Counted from the stretch's first letter, positions 16,350 to 25,467 are shown. The stretch is 64,000 bases of DNA from Streptomyces sp. Y2F8-2 (GCF_014905555.1 NZ_BNGS01000013.1:186001-250000), one strand, 5' to 3'. Numbers and translations are program-made. Notes: generated by a model not told the origin, from the sequence alone.

Positions 16350-16655
16350 GATGCGCCTTTCACGTATACGGGGTTGCGGGGATGGATCAGACGGCGTCGG
16401 CGTCGGCGGCGGCGTCGGCGAGGCCGGAGCCCGGCTCAGGAGAAGCACCGATCCGGGCGAGGATTTCCCCGCCTCGGCCTCGGCGGCCGCGAGGCCGTCG
16501 ACACAGGCGGCGAGTCGCACCGGAGGCTGGCTGAACAGTTCCCGACCACTGCCACCAGAAAGGAAACAGCAGCTCAGTGGGCTGGAGAAGGGTCTGCCGT
16601 TACAGGTACCGACAGGACCCCCCTCACGTGCGCCGTTCGATCTAGCCTGGAAATC
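16350..16655. promoter_or_regulatory. Divergent control region between cupin operon and MmyB-type regulator
   Basis: A 306-bp gap with no credible gene. It contains the palindrome CGTATACG at 16363-16370, 14 bases from the cupin start, and a run of GTCGGC-like repeats at about 16391-16421. A -10-like TAGCCT at 16643-16648 ends seven bases before the regulator's GTG, which indicates a leaderless transcript for the regulator. Confidence 0.5.
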
Positions 16656-17543
16656 GTGAGTACCGAGAGCGACATCCGGCAGTTCCTTGCCTCCCGCCGC
16701 GCCAAAATCACCCCCCAGCAGGCTGGCCTGCCCGCCTACGGCGGCAACCGGCGCGTGCCGGGCCTGCGTCGCGAAGAAGTCGCTCTCCTCGCCGGCGTCA
16801 GCATCGACTACTACGTCCGCCTGGAGCGCGGGCATCTCGGCGGAGCCTCGGAGGAAGTCCTCGACGCCGTCGCGAACGCACTCCAGCTCGATGAGGCCGA
16901 ACGCTCCCATCTGCATGACTTGGCGCGCGCCGTCGCCAAGCGCCCCACCCGCCGCAGGCGTGCCCACGGACCGCTACCCGACAGCGTCCTGCGTGTCCTG
17001 CACTCCATGACCGATTCCCCGGCCTTCATCCGCAACGGCCGTCTGGACATCCTCGCCACCAACCACCTCGGCCGCGCCCTCTACTCCCCGCTCTTTCCCG
17101 ACCCCACCACCCGGACGGCCAACATCGCCCGCTTCCAGTTCCTCGACGCCGCCGGACCCGACTTCTTCCCCGACTGGGAGGAGTCCGTGAACACCACCGT
17201 CTCGCTGCTGCGCACCGAGGCCGGACGCGCTCCGCACGACAGCGAGCTGACCGGCCTCATCGGCGAGCTCGTCACCCGCAGCGAGGAGTTCCGCACCGCC
17301 TGGGCCAGGCACAACGTGCGCCTGCACCACACCGGGCGCAAGTCCTTCCGTCACCCGGCCGTCGGCACCCTCACTCTCGACTTCGACGCCATGGAGCTGC
17401 CCGCCCAGCCCGGCCTGACCCTGACTGCCTACAGCGCCGCCACCGGTACGCCCGAGCACGACGCCCTGCGGCTCCTCGCTTCTTGGGCCGCTACCGAGGG
17501 GACGAGTGTCGTGGGCCAAGCCGCTCCGGCCGGCGACCAGTAG
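16656..17543 (+). CDS. Helix-turn-helix regulator, MmyB type (XRE HTH + MLTR ligand-binding domain)
   Basis: A 295-residue regulator. The XRE helix-turn-helix is at about residues 8-80, with VPGLRREEVALLAGVSIDYY and YVRLERGHLGGASEEVLDAV, followed by the PAS-like MLTR ligand-binding domain with RNGRLDILATNHLGRALYSP. This family is common in Streptomyces next to short-chain dehydrogenases and cupins. It is divergent from the cupin/CMD/SDR operon and probably represses it until a small ligand binds. The GTG at 16656 sits at the expected transcription start of a leaderless promoter. Confidence 0.92.
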   Translation: MSTESDIRQFLASRRAKITPQQAGLPAYGGNRRVPGLRREEVALLAGVSIDYYVRLERGHLGGASEEVLDAVANALQLDEAERSHLHDLARAVAKRPTRRRRAHGPLPDSVLRVLHSMTDSPAFIRNGRLDILATNHLGRALYSPLFPDPTTRTANIARFQFLDAAGPDFFPDWEESVNTTVSLLRTEAGRAPHDSELTGLIGELVTRSEEFRTAWARHNVRLHHTGRKSFRHPAVGTLTLDFDAMELPAQPGLTLTAYSAATGTPEHDALRLLASWAATEGTSVVGQAAPAGDQ

Positions 17544-17573
17544 GGCCCGAACTCGCCCCGCCACCCACCGTTT

Positions 17574-18299
17574 TCACCGCCCGGTGTCGTGGGCGCCCGT
17601 GACCTGCGCCAGCCGCGCCGCCGCCGCGGACAGCAACAGGCCGAGCGCGACCGGATAGGAGCCGTGACGCATGTCGGCGACGAGATGGCGGGCGGTCGCC
17701 GCGATGTTCGGGTGCGTCTCGGCGGGCAGCCGGGCGTACGTGGTGCGCCACACCTCCGTCTCCGCCTCGCGGGCCGTGTGCGGAAGCGACGCGTTCGCCG
17801 CGTCGAGGGCGGCGAAGGCCAGGGCCTGGTCGACGAACGCGTGGTAGATCCGTACGGCCTCCCGGTCCGGGAACCCGGCCCCGCGCAGTACACCGAGGAT
17901 CGTCTCCACCGCCTCGATCTCGTGCACCCGTCCGGTCACCCGGTAGGCGCTGAGCACGGACGCCTGCGGATGGGCGAGCGCCCCGGCGTGCATGCGCAGT
18001 CCCAGGTCCCACAGGTCGGCGCGCCACTGTCCGGTGGGGCGCCAGACGCGCAGCGTCCGGCCGATGAGTTCGTCGGCGATCGCGAGCAGCAGGTCGTCGG
18101 TGTCCCGGAAGTACCGGTACAGCGCGGTGGGGTCGGCGCCGAGGGCGCGGCCGAGACGGCGCACGGTGAGGGCGTCGGCGCCGTGTTCCTTCAGCAGCCG
18201 CATCGCCGTGTCGACGATGAGCTCCTCGGTCAGGACGACACCGGTCTTGGTGGGGCGCCTGCGCCGGCGCGCGGCGGGTGGGACCACTCGGTCGGTCAT
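17574..18299 (-). CDS. TetR-family transcriptional regulator
   Basis: A 241-residue TetR-type repressor. The helix-turn-helix is at about residues 25-70 (TVRRLGRALGADPTALYRYF), followed by a helical ligand-binding domain of the TetR_C class. It is divergent from an APC permease and amidohydrolase pair across a 175-bp gap that holds a clean palindrome at 18385-18399, which is the likely operator for both directions. The inducer is unknown. By context it would be a substrate or product of the permease/amidohydrolase pathway. Confidence 0.9.
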   Translation of the reverse strand: MTDRVVPPAARRRRRPTKTGVVLTEELIVDTAMRLLKEHGADALTVRRLGRALGADPTALYRYFRDTDDLLLAIADELIGRTLRVWRPTGQWRADLWDLGLRMHAGALAHPQASVLSAYRVTGRVHEIEAVETILGVLRGAGFPDREAVRIYHAFVDQALAFAALDAANASLPHTAREAETEVWRTTYARLPAETHPNIAATARHLVADMRHGSYPVALGLLLSAAAARLAQVTGAHDTGR

Positions 18300-18384
18300 G
18301 TGCTCTCCCGACTGCTGTCCAGGGGCGGCCGACGGCCCGCAGGGGCCCGGCGACAGCCCTTCGGTCCGGGTGCGGGCACCTTAT

Positions 18385-18399
18385 GTCAACAGCGTTGAC
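18385..18399. promoter_or_regulatory. Candidate TetR operator GTCAACAGCGTTGAC
   Basis: A perfect palindrome with six-base arms and an AGC centre lies midway between the TetR and permease starts. On the plus strand its right arm is part of TTGACC, a possible -35 element, so bound repressor would block the permease promoter. Confidence 0.6.
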
Positions 18400-18474
18400 C
18401 TGTTAAGGCCCCGAGCAGTTTCATTTCCGGTCACCGGGGCTCATTCCGGCCCCCTGGTGCGATCGGAGCCCGTC

Positions 18475-19977
18475 ATGACACGGACCCCCTTTGGCGCGGA
18501 CCCGCCCGCGCAACCCTCCCTGCGCAGGTCCCTCGGCGTTGTGGACGGCGTCGCCATCGCCGCCTCCAGCACGGCTGCCACCACCAGCATCGGCATCGGG
18601 CTCGGGGTGACGGCCGGTGTGGTCGGGCTGCATCTTCCGGCCATCATGCTGCTCGCCTTCCTGCCGATCCTGGGCATCGCGGGCGCCTACTCCCGGCTGA
18701 ACCGGGTGGAGCCCAACGCCGGCAACGGCTATGTGTGGGTGGGCCGTTCGCTCACACCCTGGCTGGGGTTCCTGGTCGGCTGGGTGAACATCGTGGCCAC
18801 GGTGGCGTTCCTCGCCTACACCACGGCCGTGACCGGTTCCGCGGTGCTGCAACTGGCCGGGGAGGCCGGTCTGCACCGGATCGCCGGGCTGACCCTCGAC
18901 CCCGGTTCGACCGCGCAGACGACGGCGGTGGGCCTGGTGGTGCTGATCGCGGTCACCGTGACCGCCGTCACCGGCGTGCGCACCGCGGCCCGGCTGCAGA
19001 CCGGGCTGCTCGTCTTCGAGTACGCGGTGCTGCTGGGCTTCTGCGGCTACGGCATCGTCACCGGCCCGCACCCGTTCCGGCTGAGCTGGTTCGACCCGTT
19101 CGCCATCCCGTCGGCGTCGGCGCTCGCACAGGGGCTCCTGCTGTCGGTGTTCTGCTACTGGGGCTTCGAGGCGGCGTTCAGCGTCAACGAGGAGGTGCGC
19201 GACGCGCGGGACGCCTCCCGCGCCGGGATCACCACGCTGCTGACCATGCTCGCCTTGTTCCTGCTCGGCTCGGCCGCCTTCCAACGGGTGCTCTCGCAGC
19301 AGGAGTTGGCGGGCCACAGCGCGCAGGGCCTGGCGTACTTCGGCGACCGGCTGGCCTCCCAGCCGCTGGCCGCGCTGCCACTGGTGGCGCTGATGTTCTC
19401 GGCGGTGGCCTCGCTGCAGGCCGGGGTGATCCCCACGGCGCGCGCCATGTTCGCGATGAGCCGGGACCGGACGCTGGGGACGGTGTGGGCGAAGGTCAGC
19501 CCGCGCTACGGGACGCCGGCCGCCGGAACGCTGCTGATCGGCGGGCTGGCCGCCGCGGTCGCCGCGCTGTCGCTGGTCATCCCCCGTCTCTCCGACATGA
19601 TCATGGCGACGGTCAACGCGGTGGGCATCGTGGTCTCGCTCTCCTACGCCCTCACCGCGCTCGCGGCGGCCGCCCGCTTCCGGGGGCTGCTGCGCCAGGA
19701 CTGGCGGCAGGGGATCCGGGCCGTGGTGCTGCCCGCGCTGAGCGCGCTCGCGCTGCTCGGACTCGGCGGCTACCTCGGCTGGTCCTTCTACACCTCCACC
19801 GACCACCTCGCGCTCCGCGCGGACAACGGCTGGTTCCTGCTGCTGATGCCCACGCTGATGGTCGTCTCCGGCTTCGTGGCGGCCGCCTGGGCCAAGTGGG
19901 TGCGCAGATCGCCGTACTTCCGCACGGGGCACGGCACGGACGCCGACGCGCCCCAGCTCCTCGCCACTCACAGCTGA
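18475..19977 (+). CDS. APC-family amino acid/polyamine permease
   Basis: A 500-residue membrane protein with about 12 hydrophobic segments. It has the APC-type first helix region (IAASSTAATTSIGIGLGVTA), NRVEPNAGNGYVWVGRSLTP around helix 2-3, and the conserved cytoplasmic segment NEEVRDARDASRAGITTLL. The ATG at 18475 follows GGAG at eight bases. The next gene, an amidohydrolase, starts 28 bases downstream, so the pair is probably co-transcribed. Together they suggest uptake and hydrolysis of an amide or amine compound under TetR control. Confidence 0.9.
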   Translation: MTRTPFGADPPAQPSLRRSLGVVDGVAIAASSTAATTSIGIGLGVTAGVVGLHLPAIMLLAFLPILGIAGAYSRLNRVEPNAGNGYVWVGRSLTPWLGFLVGWVNIVATVAFLAYTTAVTGSAVLQLAGEAGLHRIAGLTLDPGSTAQTTAVGLVVLIAVTVTAVTGVRTAARLQTGLLVFEYAVLLGFCGYGIVTGPHPFRLSWFDPFAIPSASALAQGLLLSVFCYWGFEAAFSVNEEVRDARDASRAGITTLLTMLALFLLGSAAFQRVLSQQELAGHSAQGLAYFGDRLASQPLAALPLVALMFSAVASLQAGVIPTARAMFAMSRDRTLGTVWAKVSPRYGTPAAGTLLIGGLAAAVAALSLVIPRLSDMIMATVNAVGIVVSLSYALTALAAAARFRGLLRQDWRQGIRAVVLPALSALALLGLGGYLGWSFYTSTDHLALRADNGWFLLLMPTLMVVSGFVAAAWAKWVRRSPYFRTGHGTDADAPQLLATHS

Positions 19978-20005
19978 TCACCGTCCCCTCGAAGAAACGG
20001 ACACC

Positions 20006-21637
20006 ATGCAGGCCGATCTCCTCTTCACCGGCGGTCCCGTCCTCACCCCCGACGGGCCCGTCACCACCCCGGTCGCGGTCGTGGGCGACCGGATCGCCGC
20101 CGTCGGCGACACCGCTGCACGGGAACTGACCGGTCCGAGAACCGAGGTCGTCCACCTCGCCGGACGGCTGCTGCTGCCCGGCTTCCAGGACGCGCACATC
20201 CATCCGGTGCCCGCCGGCCTGGAGATGGCCCAGTGCGACCTCACCGGGACGAAGACCGCCGAGGAGACCGTCGCCGCGGTACGGGCGTACGCCGAGGCGC
20301 ACCCCGACCGGGAGTGGATCACCGGCGGGGGCTGGTCCATGGAGGCCTTCGAGGGCGGTGCCCCGACCCGGGAACTGCTCGACGCGGTCGTCCCGGACCG
20401 GCCGGTGTACCTGCCCAACCGCGACCATCACGGCGCCTGGGTCAACAGCCGGGCGCTGGAGCGTGCGGGCGTCACCCGGGACACTCCGGACCCGGCCGAC
20501 GGACGGATCGAGCGCGACGCGTCCGGGGAGCCCACGGGCATGCTCCAGGAAGGGGCGATGCAGTACGTCGGCCGGCTCACGCCCGCGGCCACCGCTGCCG
20601 ACCGGCTCGCCGCACTGCTGCACGCCCAGCGGCATCTGCACGCGCTCGGCATCACGGCCTGGCAGGACGCGCTCGTCGGCGACTTCCTCGGCATGGACGA
20701 CCCGTCCGACGCCTATCTGGCCGCCGCCCGCGAGGGTTCGCTGACCGCGCGGGTCGTCGGCGCCCTGTGGTGGGATCGCGGACGCGGCGCCGAGCAGATA
20801 CCCGAACTCGTCGAGCGACGGGCGGCGTCGAGCCACGGCAGGTTCCGCGCGGGAAGCGTCAAGCTGATGCTGGACGGGGTCGCCGAGACCGGCACGGCGG
20901 CGCTCCTCGACCCGTACCTGGACGCGTGCGGCTGCGCCACCGCCAACCGCGGCACCAGCTTCGTCGCCCCGGAGCGGCTGCCGGCGTACGTCACCGAGCT
21001 GGACGCGCTGGGCTTCCAGTGTCACTTCCACGCGCTGGGCGACCGGGCCGTACGGGATGCGCTGGACGCCGTCGAGGCGGCCCGCAAGGCCAACGGGCCG
21101 AGCGACACCCGGCCGCATCTGGCGCACCTTCAGATCGTGCACCCGGACGACGTGCCCCGCTTCGCGCAGCTCGGCGCGACGGCGAACATCCAGCCGCTGT
21201 GGGCGGCGCACGAGCCGCAGATGGACGAGCTGACGATCCCGTTCCTCGGTCCGGAACGGGCCGCCCGGCAGTATCCGTTCGGCGCGCTGCTGCGGGCCGG
21301 GGCGACCCTGGCGGCGGGCAGCGACTGGCCGGTGAGCAGCCCCGATCCGATGCAGGGCGTCCATGTCGCGGTCAACCGGGTGCTTCCGGGCGGCTCGCGT
21401 CCGGTGTTCCTGCCCGAGGAGCGGATCGGACTCACGGACGCGCTGACGGCTTACACGGCGGGGTCGGCGTACGTCAACCACCTGGACGACACCGGGACCC
21501 TGCGCACGGGCGCGCTGGCGGACCTGGTGGTGCTGGACCGCGACCCGTACGCCGGGCCGCCCGAGGCGATCGGCGAAACACGGGTGGCGCTCACCTATGT
21601 CGGGGGCGCGTGCGTGTACGCGGCCCCGGACGCCTGA
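20006..21637 (+). CDS. Amidohydrolase family 3 protein (YtcJ-like)
   Basis: A 543-residue cytosolic metal-dependent hydrolase of the amidohydrolase_3 branch. The metal-site HxH is seen in GFQDAHIHPVP, further ligands in CHFHALGDRAVRDAL and LAHLQIVHPDDV, and the terminal aspartate in AAGSDWPVSSPDP. A small beta-sandwich is built from both ends (LLFTGGPVLTPDGP and VVLDRDPYAGPP). The family acts on amides such as N-substituted formamides, and the natural substrate is unclear. It lies in an operon with the APC permease and is followed by a strong bidirectional terminator. Confidence 0.9.
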   Translation: MQADLLFTGGPVLTPDGPVTTPVAVVGDRIAAVGDTAARELTGPRTEVVHLAGRLLLPGFQDAHIHPVPAGLEMAQCDLTGTKTAEETVAAVRAYAEAHPDREWITGGGWSMEAFEGGAPTRELLDAVVPDRPVYLPNRDHHGAWVNSRALERAGVTRDTPDPADGRIERDASGEPTGMLQEGAMQYVGRLTPAATAADRLAALLHAQRHLHALGITAWQDALVGDFLGMDDPSDAYLAAAREGSLTARVVGALWWDRGRGAEQIPELVERRAASSHGRFRAGSVKLMLDGVAETGTAALLDPYLDACGCATANRGTSFVAPERLPAYVTELDALGFQCHFHALGDRAVRDALDAVEAARKANGPSDTRPHLAHLQIVHPDDVPRFAQLGATANIQPLWAAHEPQMDELTIPFLGPERAARQYPFGALLRAGATLAAGSDWPVSSPDPMQGVHVAVNRVLPGGSRPVFLPEERIGLTDALTAYTAGSAYVNHLDDTGTLRTGALADLVVLDRDPYAGPPEAIGETRVALTYVGGACVYAAPDA

Positions 21638-21659
21638 GGACCGGGGCTTCACGTGTCGG

Positions 21660-21700
21660 CGGCCGGCGGGAACGTCCGCCGTGGACGTTCCCGCCGGCCG
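21660..21700. terminator. Bidirectional terminator between amidohydrolase and alcohol dehydrogenase
   Basis: CGGCCGGCGGGAACGTCC (21660-21677) pairs perfectly with the 18 bases at 21683-21700 around a five-base loop. It lies between two convergent genes and can serve both. Confidence 0.85.
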
Positions 21701-21780
21701 GTGCCGCCGAGGCGCACCCGCTCGCGGCACCGGCCGGACCACGAGCGCGCTGGAGCTGCTCGTGGGCTGACGGCGCTCGC

Positions 21781-22887
21781 TCAGAAGGTGAGCACGGGCT
21801 TGATCGTCTTGCCCGCGCTCATGTCCCGCACCGCCTGGTCGATCTCCGCGAACGGATAGGTGCCGATCAGGCGGTCCAGCGGGAGCCGCCCCTCCTTGAC
21901 CAGCTGGACGAGGGCCGGGATGAAGGTCTGGGTCTCGCTGTCCCCCAGGGTGATGCCCACGATCTGCTTGCCGGGCAGCAAGCCGTTGACGTCCAGGGCG
22001 ACTTCGGTGCCGAAGGGCGGAGCGCCGACGACGACGAGGGCGCCGCGGGCGGCCAGCGCGTCGGCGCCCTGGCGCAGCACGGCCACGCTGCCGGTGGTCT
22101 CGACGACACCGTCGGCTCCCTGGCCGTCGGTCAGCAGCGCCAGCGCATCGGCGAGGTCGGCCTCGGCCGCGTTGACGGTGTGCGTGGCGCCCAACTCCTT
22201 GGCCAGGGCGAGGCGTTCGGCGACCCGGTCGACGGCGATGATCCTGGCGGCGGGGGTGAGGGCGGCCGCCATCACCGCCGACAGGCCCACCGCGCCGGCG
22301 CCGAGGACGACGAGCGTGCTGCCGGCGCGGGGCCTGAGTACGTTCCACACGGCGCCGACCCCGGTCTGCACTCCGCAGCCGAGCGGGGCGATGGAGGCGA
22401 GCGGCACCTCCGGGTCGACCTTGACCAGGCTGCGCTCGTCCACCAGGGCCCGTTCGGCGAAGGAGGACTGGCCGAAGAAGTGGCCGCCCAGGGGGGTGCC
22501 GTCGCGGCTGACGGTGCTGGTGCCGTCGGCGCGGCGACCGCCGATCAGGTTCAGCGGCAGCCAGGTGGCGCAGTACGCCGGGTGCCCGTCGCGGCAGTTG
22601 CGGCAGCCGCCGCAGGATGTGAAGGACAGCACCACATGGTCACCGGGCTCGACGCCCGTCACATTCGGCCCGACTGCCTCGACGATTCCGGCCCCCTCGT
22701 GGCCGAGGACGCCGGGCAGCGGGAACGGCAGTCCGCCGCCCGCCACGCCGAGGTCGGTGTGGCACAGGCCGGTGGCGACCATGCGGACCAGGGCCTCGCC
22801 CGGGCCCGGGTCGTCGAGTTCAACCTCGGAGAGCGTGAAGGGCGCTCCCCCGGACTCGACCACGGCGGCGCGTGTGGTGGTGGTCAT
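21781..22887 (-). CDS. Zinc-dependent alcohol dehydrogenase (aryl-alcohol type, MDR)
   Basis: A 368-residue medium-chain dehydrogenase. Catalytic-zinc ligands are in ATGLCHTDLG and GHEGAGIVEAVG, and the structural-zinc cysteines in CGGCRNCRDGHPAYC. The coenzyme motif is VVLGAGAVGLSAV. The acidic residue after the second strand (AVDRVAERL) indicates NAD. It resembles aryl-/benzyl-alcohol or mycothiol-linked alcohol dehydrogenases. It lies 25 bases after the aldehyde dehydrogenase stop, in one operon, so the pair would oxidise an alcohol to its acid. Confidence 0.92.
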   Translation of the reverse strand: MTTTTRAAVVESGGAPFTLSEVELDDPGPGEALVRMVATGLCHTDLGVAGGGLPFPLPGVLGHEGAGIVEAVGPNVTGVEPGDHVVLSFTSCGGCRNCRDGHPAYCATWLPLNLIGGRRADGTSTVSRDGTPLGGHFFGQSSFAERALVDERSLVKVDPEVPLASIAPLGCGVQTGVGAVWNVLRPRAGSTLVVLGAGAVGLSAVMAAALTPAARIIAVDRVAERLALAKELGATHTVNAAEADLADALALLTDGQGADGVVETTGSVAVLRQGADALAARGALVVVGAPPFGTEVALDVNGLLPGKQIVGITLGDSETQTFIPALVQLVKEGRLPLDRLIGTYPFAEIDQAVRDMSAGKTIKPVLTF

Positions 22888-22912
22888 GCGGTGAACTCCT
22901 TTGCGCGGGCGC

Positions 22913-24370
22913 TCAGTCGAGCGAGACGAGGACGGACTTGACCTTGGTGTAGGCGGCGAGGGCCTCGGGCCCGTACTCGCGGCCGAAGCCGGAGTCCTTG
23001 ACGCCGCCGAAGGGGAGTGCGGGGTCGAGCATGGCCCAGTCGTTGATCCAGACGATGCCGGCCTGCAGCCGCCCGGCGACGCGGTGGGCGCGGGCCAGGT
23101 TGGTGGTCTGCACGCCCGAAGCCAGGCCGTACGGCGTGGAGTTGGCGAGTGTCACCGCCTCGTCCTCGGAGTCGAAGGGCTGCACGGTGAGGACGGGCCC
23201 GAAGATCTCCTCCTGGACGACCCGGGAGTCGTTGGACAGGCCGGTGATCACGGTGGGCTTGTAGTAGTAGCCGCCGCCCAGGTCGAGCCGTTCACCGCCG
23301 ACGACGACCCTGGCACCCTCCTTGCGGGCCAGTTCGACGTACTCCTCGACCTTCTTCAGGTGCTTCTCCCCCGCCATCGGCCCGACGACGGTGCCCGGAT
23401 CGCGCGGGTCGCCGACGGGCACCCCGGCGACCGCCTCCGCGAGGATGCCGACCACGGTGTCGTGCACCGGCCGCGCCACCAGCAGCCGGGGTCCGGCCAT
23501 GCAGAACTGGCCGGTGTTGAAGACGAAGCCCTTGATGATCGCGCCGACCGCCTTCTCGAGGTCGGCGTCCTCGAAGACGACGTGCGCGGCGTTGCCGCCC
23601 AGCTCCATCATCACGGTCTTGAGCCCTTCGCCCGCCACGCTCGCCACGTGCCGGCCGACCGCGGTGGAACCGGTGAAGGCGACCTTGTCGACGCCGGGGT
23701 TGCGCAGCAGCGCCTCGCCCGCCACCGGGCCCGTGCCGGTGACGACGTTGACCACGCCGTCGGGGACACCGGCCTTGGCCAGCAGGCGTGCCATGTACAG
23801 GGCGCTGAGCGGGGTCTCCTCGGCGGGCTTGTGCACCACGGTGTTGCCGGCCGCGAGGGCGGGGGCGAGCTTGGAACCGGAGAGGATCAGCGGGAAGTTG
23901 AAGGGAGTGATGGCCGCCACCACGCCGAGCGGCTCGCGCCGGGTGTAGGCGAAGGCGCCCAGGGGGGTGTCGCGGGTCGCGCCGTCCTGGCTCTGTGCGA
24001 GGGAGGCGTAGTACTCGTAGTCGTTGGCCGCGTTCGTGACGTCCACGGCGCCGCACAGCGAGATCGGCTTGCCGACGTCCAGGCTCTCCAGGGCGGCGAT
24101 CTCTTCGGCGTTGGCGCGGATCAGCTCCGCGACGCGGTGCAGCACGCGTCCGCGCTCACGGCCGCTCATCCGGGGCCACGGCCCGGAGTCGAAGGCCTCC
24201 CGGGCCGCGCGTACGGCGGCGTCGACGTCGGAGGCGGCCGCCTCGGCGACGGTCGTGATCACCTGGCCGGTGGACGGGTCGATGACATCCATGCGGGCGC
24301 CGTCCGCGGCCTCGCGCCACTGGCCGCCGATGAACAGCTGCCCGGGATCGATGTCGAAGGTGGTGGTCAT
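22913..24370 (-). CDS. NAD(P)-dependent aldehyde dehydrogenase
   Basis: A 485-residue ALDH. It has the substrate-channel motif ITPFNFPLILSGSKLAPALA, the Rossmann segment FTGSTAVGRHVA, the general base in MELGGNAAHVVFEDAD, the catalytic cysteine in NTGQFCMAGPRLLVARP, and EEIFGPVLTV near the end. It is closest in style to betaine-, benzaldehyde- or phenylacetaldehyde-dehydrogenases. It is the first gene of the ALDH-ADH operon, divergent from a MarR gene. A TTGACA -35 element of its promoter (complement of 24455-24460) overlaps one MarR-type palindrome. Confidence 0.93.
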   Translation of the reverse strand: MTTTFDIDPGQLFIGGQWREAADGARMDVIDPSTGQVITTVAEAAASDVDAAVRAAREAFDSGPWPRMSGRERGRVLHRVAELIRANAEEIAALESLDVGKPISLCGAVDVTNAANDYEYYASLAQSQDGATRDTPLGAFAYTRREPLGVVAAITPFNFPLILSGSKLAPALAAGNTVVHKPAEETPLSALYMARLLAKAGVPDGVVNVVTGTGPVAGEALLRNPGVDKVAFTGSTAVGRHVASVAGEGLKTVMMELGGNAAHVVFEDADLEKAVGAIIKGFVFNTGQFCMAGPRLLVARPVHDTVVGILAEAVAGVPVGDPRDPGTVVGPMAGEKHLKKVEEYVELARKEGARVVVGGERLDLGGGYYYKPTVITGLSNDSRVVQEEIFGPVLTVQPFDSEDEAVTLANSTPYGLASGVQTTNLARAHRVAGRLQAGIVWINDWAMLDPALPFGGVKDSGFGREYGPEALAAYTKVKSVLVSLD

Positions 24371-24409
24371 GGCCCACTCCCCAGCGTTGTGATCGCCAAA
24401 AGTTCAACA

Positions 24410-24424
24410 AACAGGAATCCTGTT
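24410..24424. promoter_or_regulatory. MarR-type operator 1, AACAGGAATCCTGTT
   Basis: A perfect 15-bp palindrome in the 107-bp gap between the ALDH and MarR starts, about 40 bases upstream of the ALDH ATG. Its ACAGGA/TCCTGT arms are shared with the second site at 24444-24458. Confidence 0.6.
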
Positions 24425-24443
24425 GGTCCGCAGTCTGATTACA

Positions 24444-24458
24444 GACAGGTTTCCTGTC
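24444..24458. promoter_or_regulatory. MarR-type operator 2, GACAGGTTTCCTGTC
   Basis: A perfect inverted repeat with six-base arms. It overlaps the TTGACA -35 of the ALDH promoter on the minus strand and lies just upstream of the MarR gene's -10 (TAGGGT, 24466-24471). The -10 ends six bases before the MarR ATG, indicating a leaderless transcript. One bound repressor could shut both directions. Confidence 0.65.
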
Positions 24459-24477
24459 AATGGTCTAGGGTGCACGC

Positions 24478-24906
24478 ATGGTCGGTACACAGACACGCCC
24501 GTCGTTGCTCTATATGGTCAAGCAGGTGGAACTCGTGGTGCGCTCGCACCTGGACGAGCTGGTCAAGCCCGAGGGGATCACGGCCCTGCAGTACACGGCC
24601 CTCACCGTCCTGGAGCGCCACGACGGGTTGTCGGCGGCCCAGCTGGCCCGGGACTCGTTCGTCACCGCACAGTCCATGGCCGACCTCGTACGGTCACTGG
24701 AGAGCCGCGGCCTGGTGCGGCGGGAGCGCAACCCGCGCAACCGCCGTGAACTGCTGATCCTGCTGACCGACGCCGGGCGTGAGCTGTTGGCGAGGGTCGC
24801 CCGTCCGGTGCGGGAGCTGGAGGAGCGGATGGTCCGCGACCTCACGCCGCACCAGGCCGATCAGCTCCGTCAGGCGCTGTCGAAGGCCTGGCACGCGTTG
24901 TCGTAG
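24478..24906 (+). CDS. MarR-family transcriptional regulator
   Basis: A 142-residue winged-helix dimer protein. The recognition helix region is LSAAQLARDSFVTAQSMADL at about residues 53-72, and the wing is RGLVRRERNPRNRRELLILL. The ATG lies at the predicted transcription start. It is divergent from the ALDH-ADH operon, and two related palindromes fill the gap. It is therefore the likely autoregulated repressor of that operon, relieved by an aromatic aldehyde, alcohol or phenolic ligand. Confidence 0.92.
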   Translation: MVGTQTRPSLLYMVKQVELVVRSHLDELVKPEGITALQYTALTVLERHDGLSAAQLARDSFVTAQSMADLVRSLESRGLVRRERNPRNRRELLILLTDAGRELLARVARPVRELEERMVRDLTPHQADQLRQALSKAWHALS

Positions 24907-24975
24907 GTCTGCCGCGGCCGAACGAGGATCTCCGTCGCGACCTGCACCGGCGACTCGCCCTCAATTCGAAGACAT

Positions 24976-25437
24976 ATGTCAATCGAACATGCTCAAATTC
25001 ACCCTGTCGAGGGTAAGTTGCAGGCTGGTGCGAGGAGTTGGCGGGGAGGCGATGTCGACGTGGGGCAGGATCCTGCACCGCTCACCCGTCATCTGCGCAT
25101 CCACCGGGAGCGCGGTCACACGGTGCTGGAGTTCCGCGGCGAGATCGACATCCTCGCCGCGGTGGAGATCATCCCGTTCCTGGACTCCGCGACGATCCGG
25201 CGCGCCCCGCGCGTCATCATCGACCTGCGTCCGGTGGAGTTCTTCGACTGCTCCGGGCTGCGCCTGCTGTACCGGGCCCGGCGCCGGGTGCTCGCGCAGG
25301 GCGGCACACTGCATCTGGTGTGCACCCATCCGCTGACCCTGCGCATCCTGCGCCTGACCGGGCTGGCGGCCGTGCTGCCGCCCGCGGCGTCGCTCGAGGA
25401 GGTCCTGGGCGAGTCGGAGTCCGCCGGATCCTGGTAG
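24976..25437 (+). CDS. STAS-domain anti-sigma factor antagonist
   Basis: A STAS protein of the SpoIIAA/BldG type. The core includes VLEFRGEIDILAAVEIIPFL and VIIDLRPVEFFDCSGLRLLY, where the serine of DCSG is the usual phosphorylation site. The ATG at 24976 gives 153 residues but has no clear ribosome site. GTG at 25060, ten bases after GGAGG, would give 125 residues and may be the true start. A partner kinase is not adjacent. The PP2C/HATPase protein at 8795-11131 is of the class that acts on such proteins. Confidence 0.85.
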   Translation: MSIEHAQIHPVEGKLQAGARSWRGGDVDVGQDPAPLTRHLRIHRERGHTVLEFRGEIDILAAVEIIPFLDSATIRRAPRVIIDLRPVEFFDCSGLRLLYRARRRVLAQGGTLHLVCTHPLTLRILRLTGLAAVLPPAASLEEVLGESESAGSW

Positions 25438-25467
25438 CCCGTTCGGTACGCGGCGGAGACGGAGAGC

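Noticed and set aside
19652..22941. Very long open frames (about 900 codons) on both strands around the amidohydrolase and alcohol dehydrogenase
   Set aside because: They have Arg/Gly/Pro-rich, low-information translations and run across the real genes and the terminator at 21660-21700.
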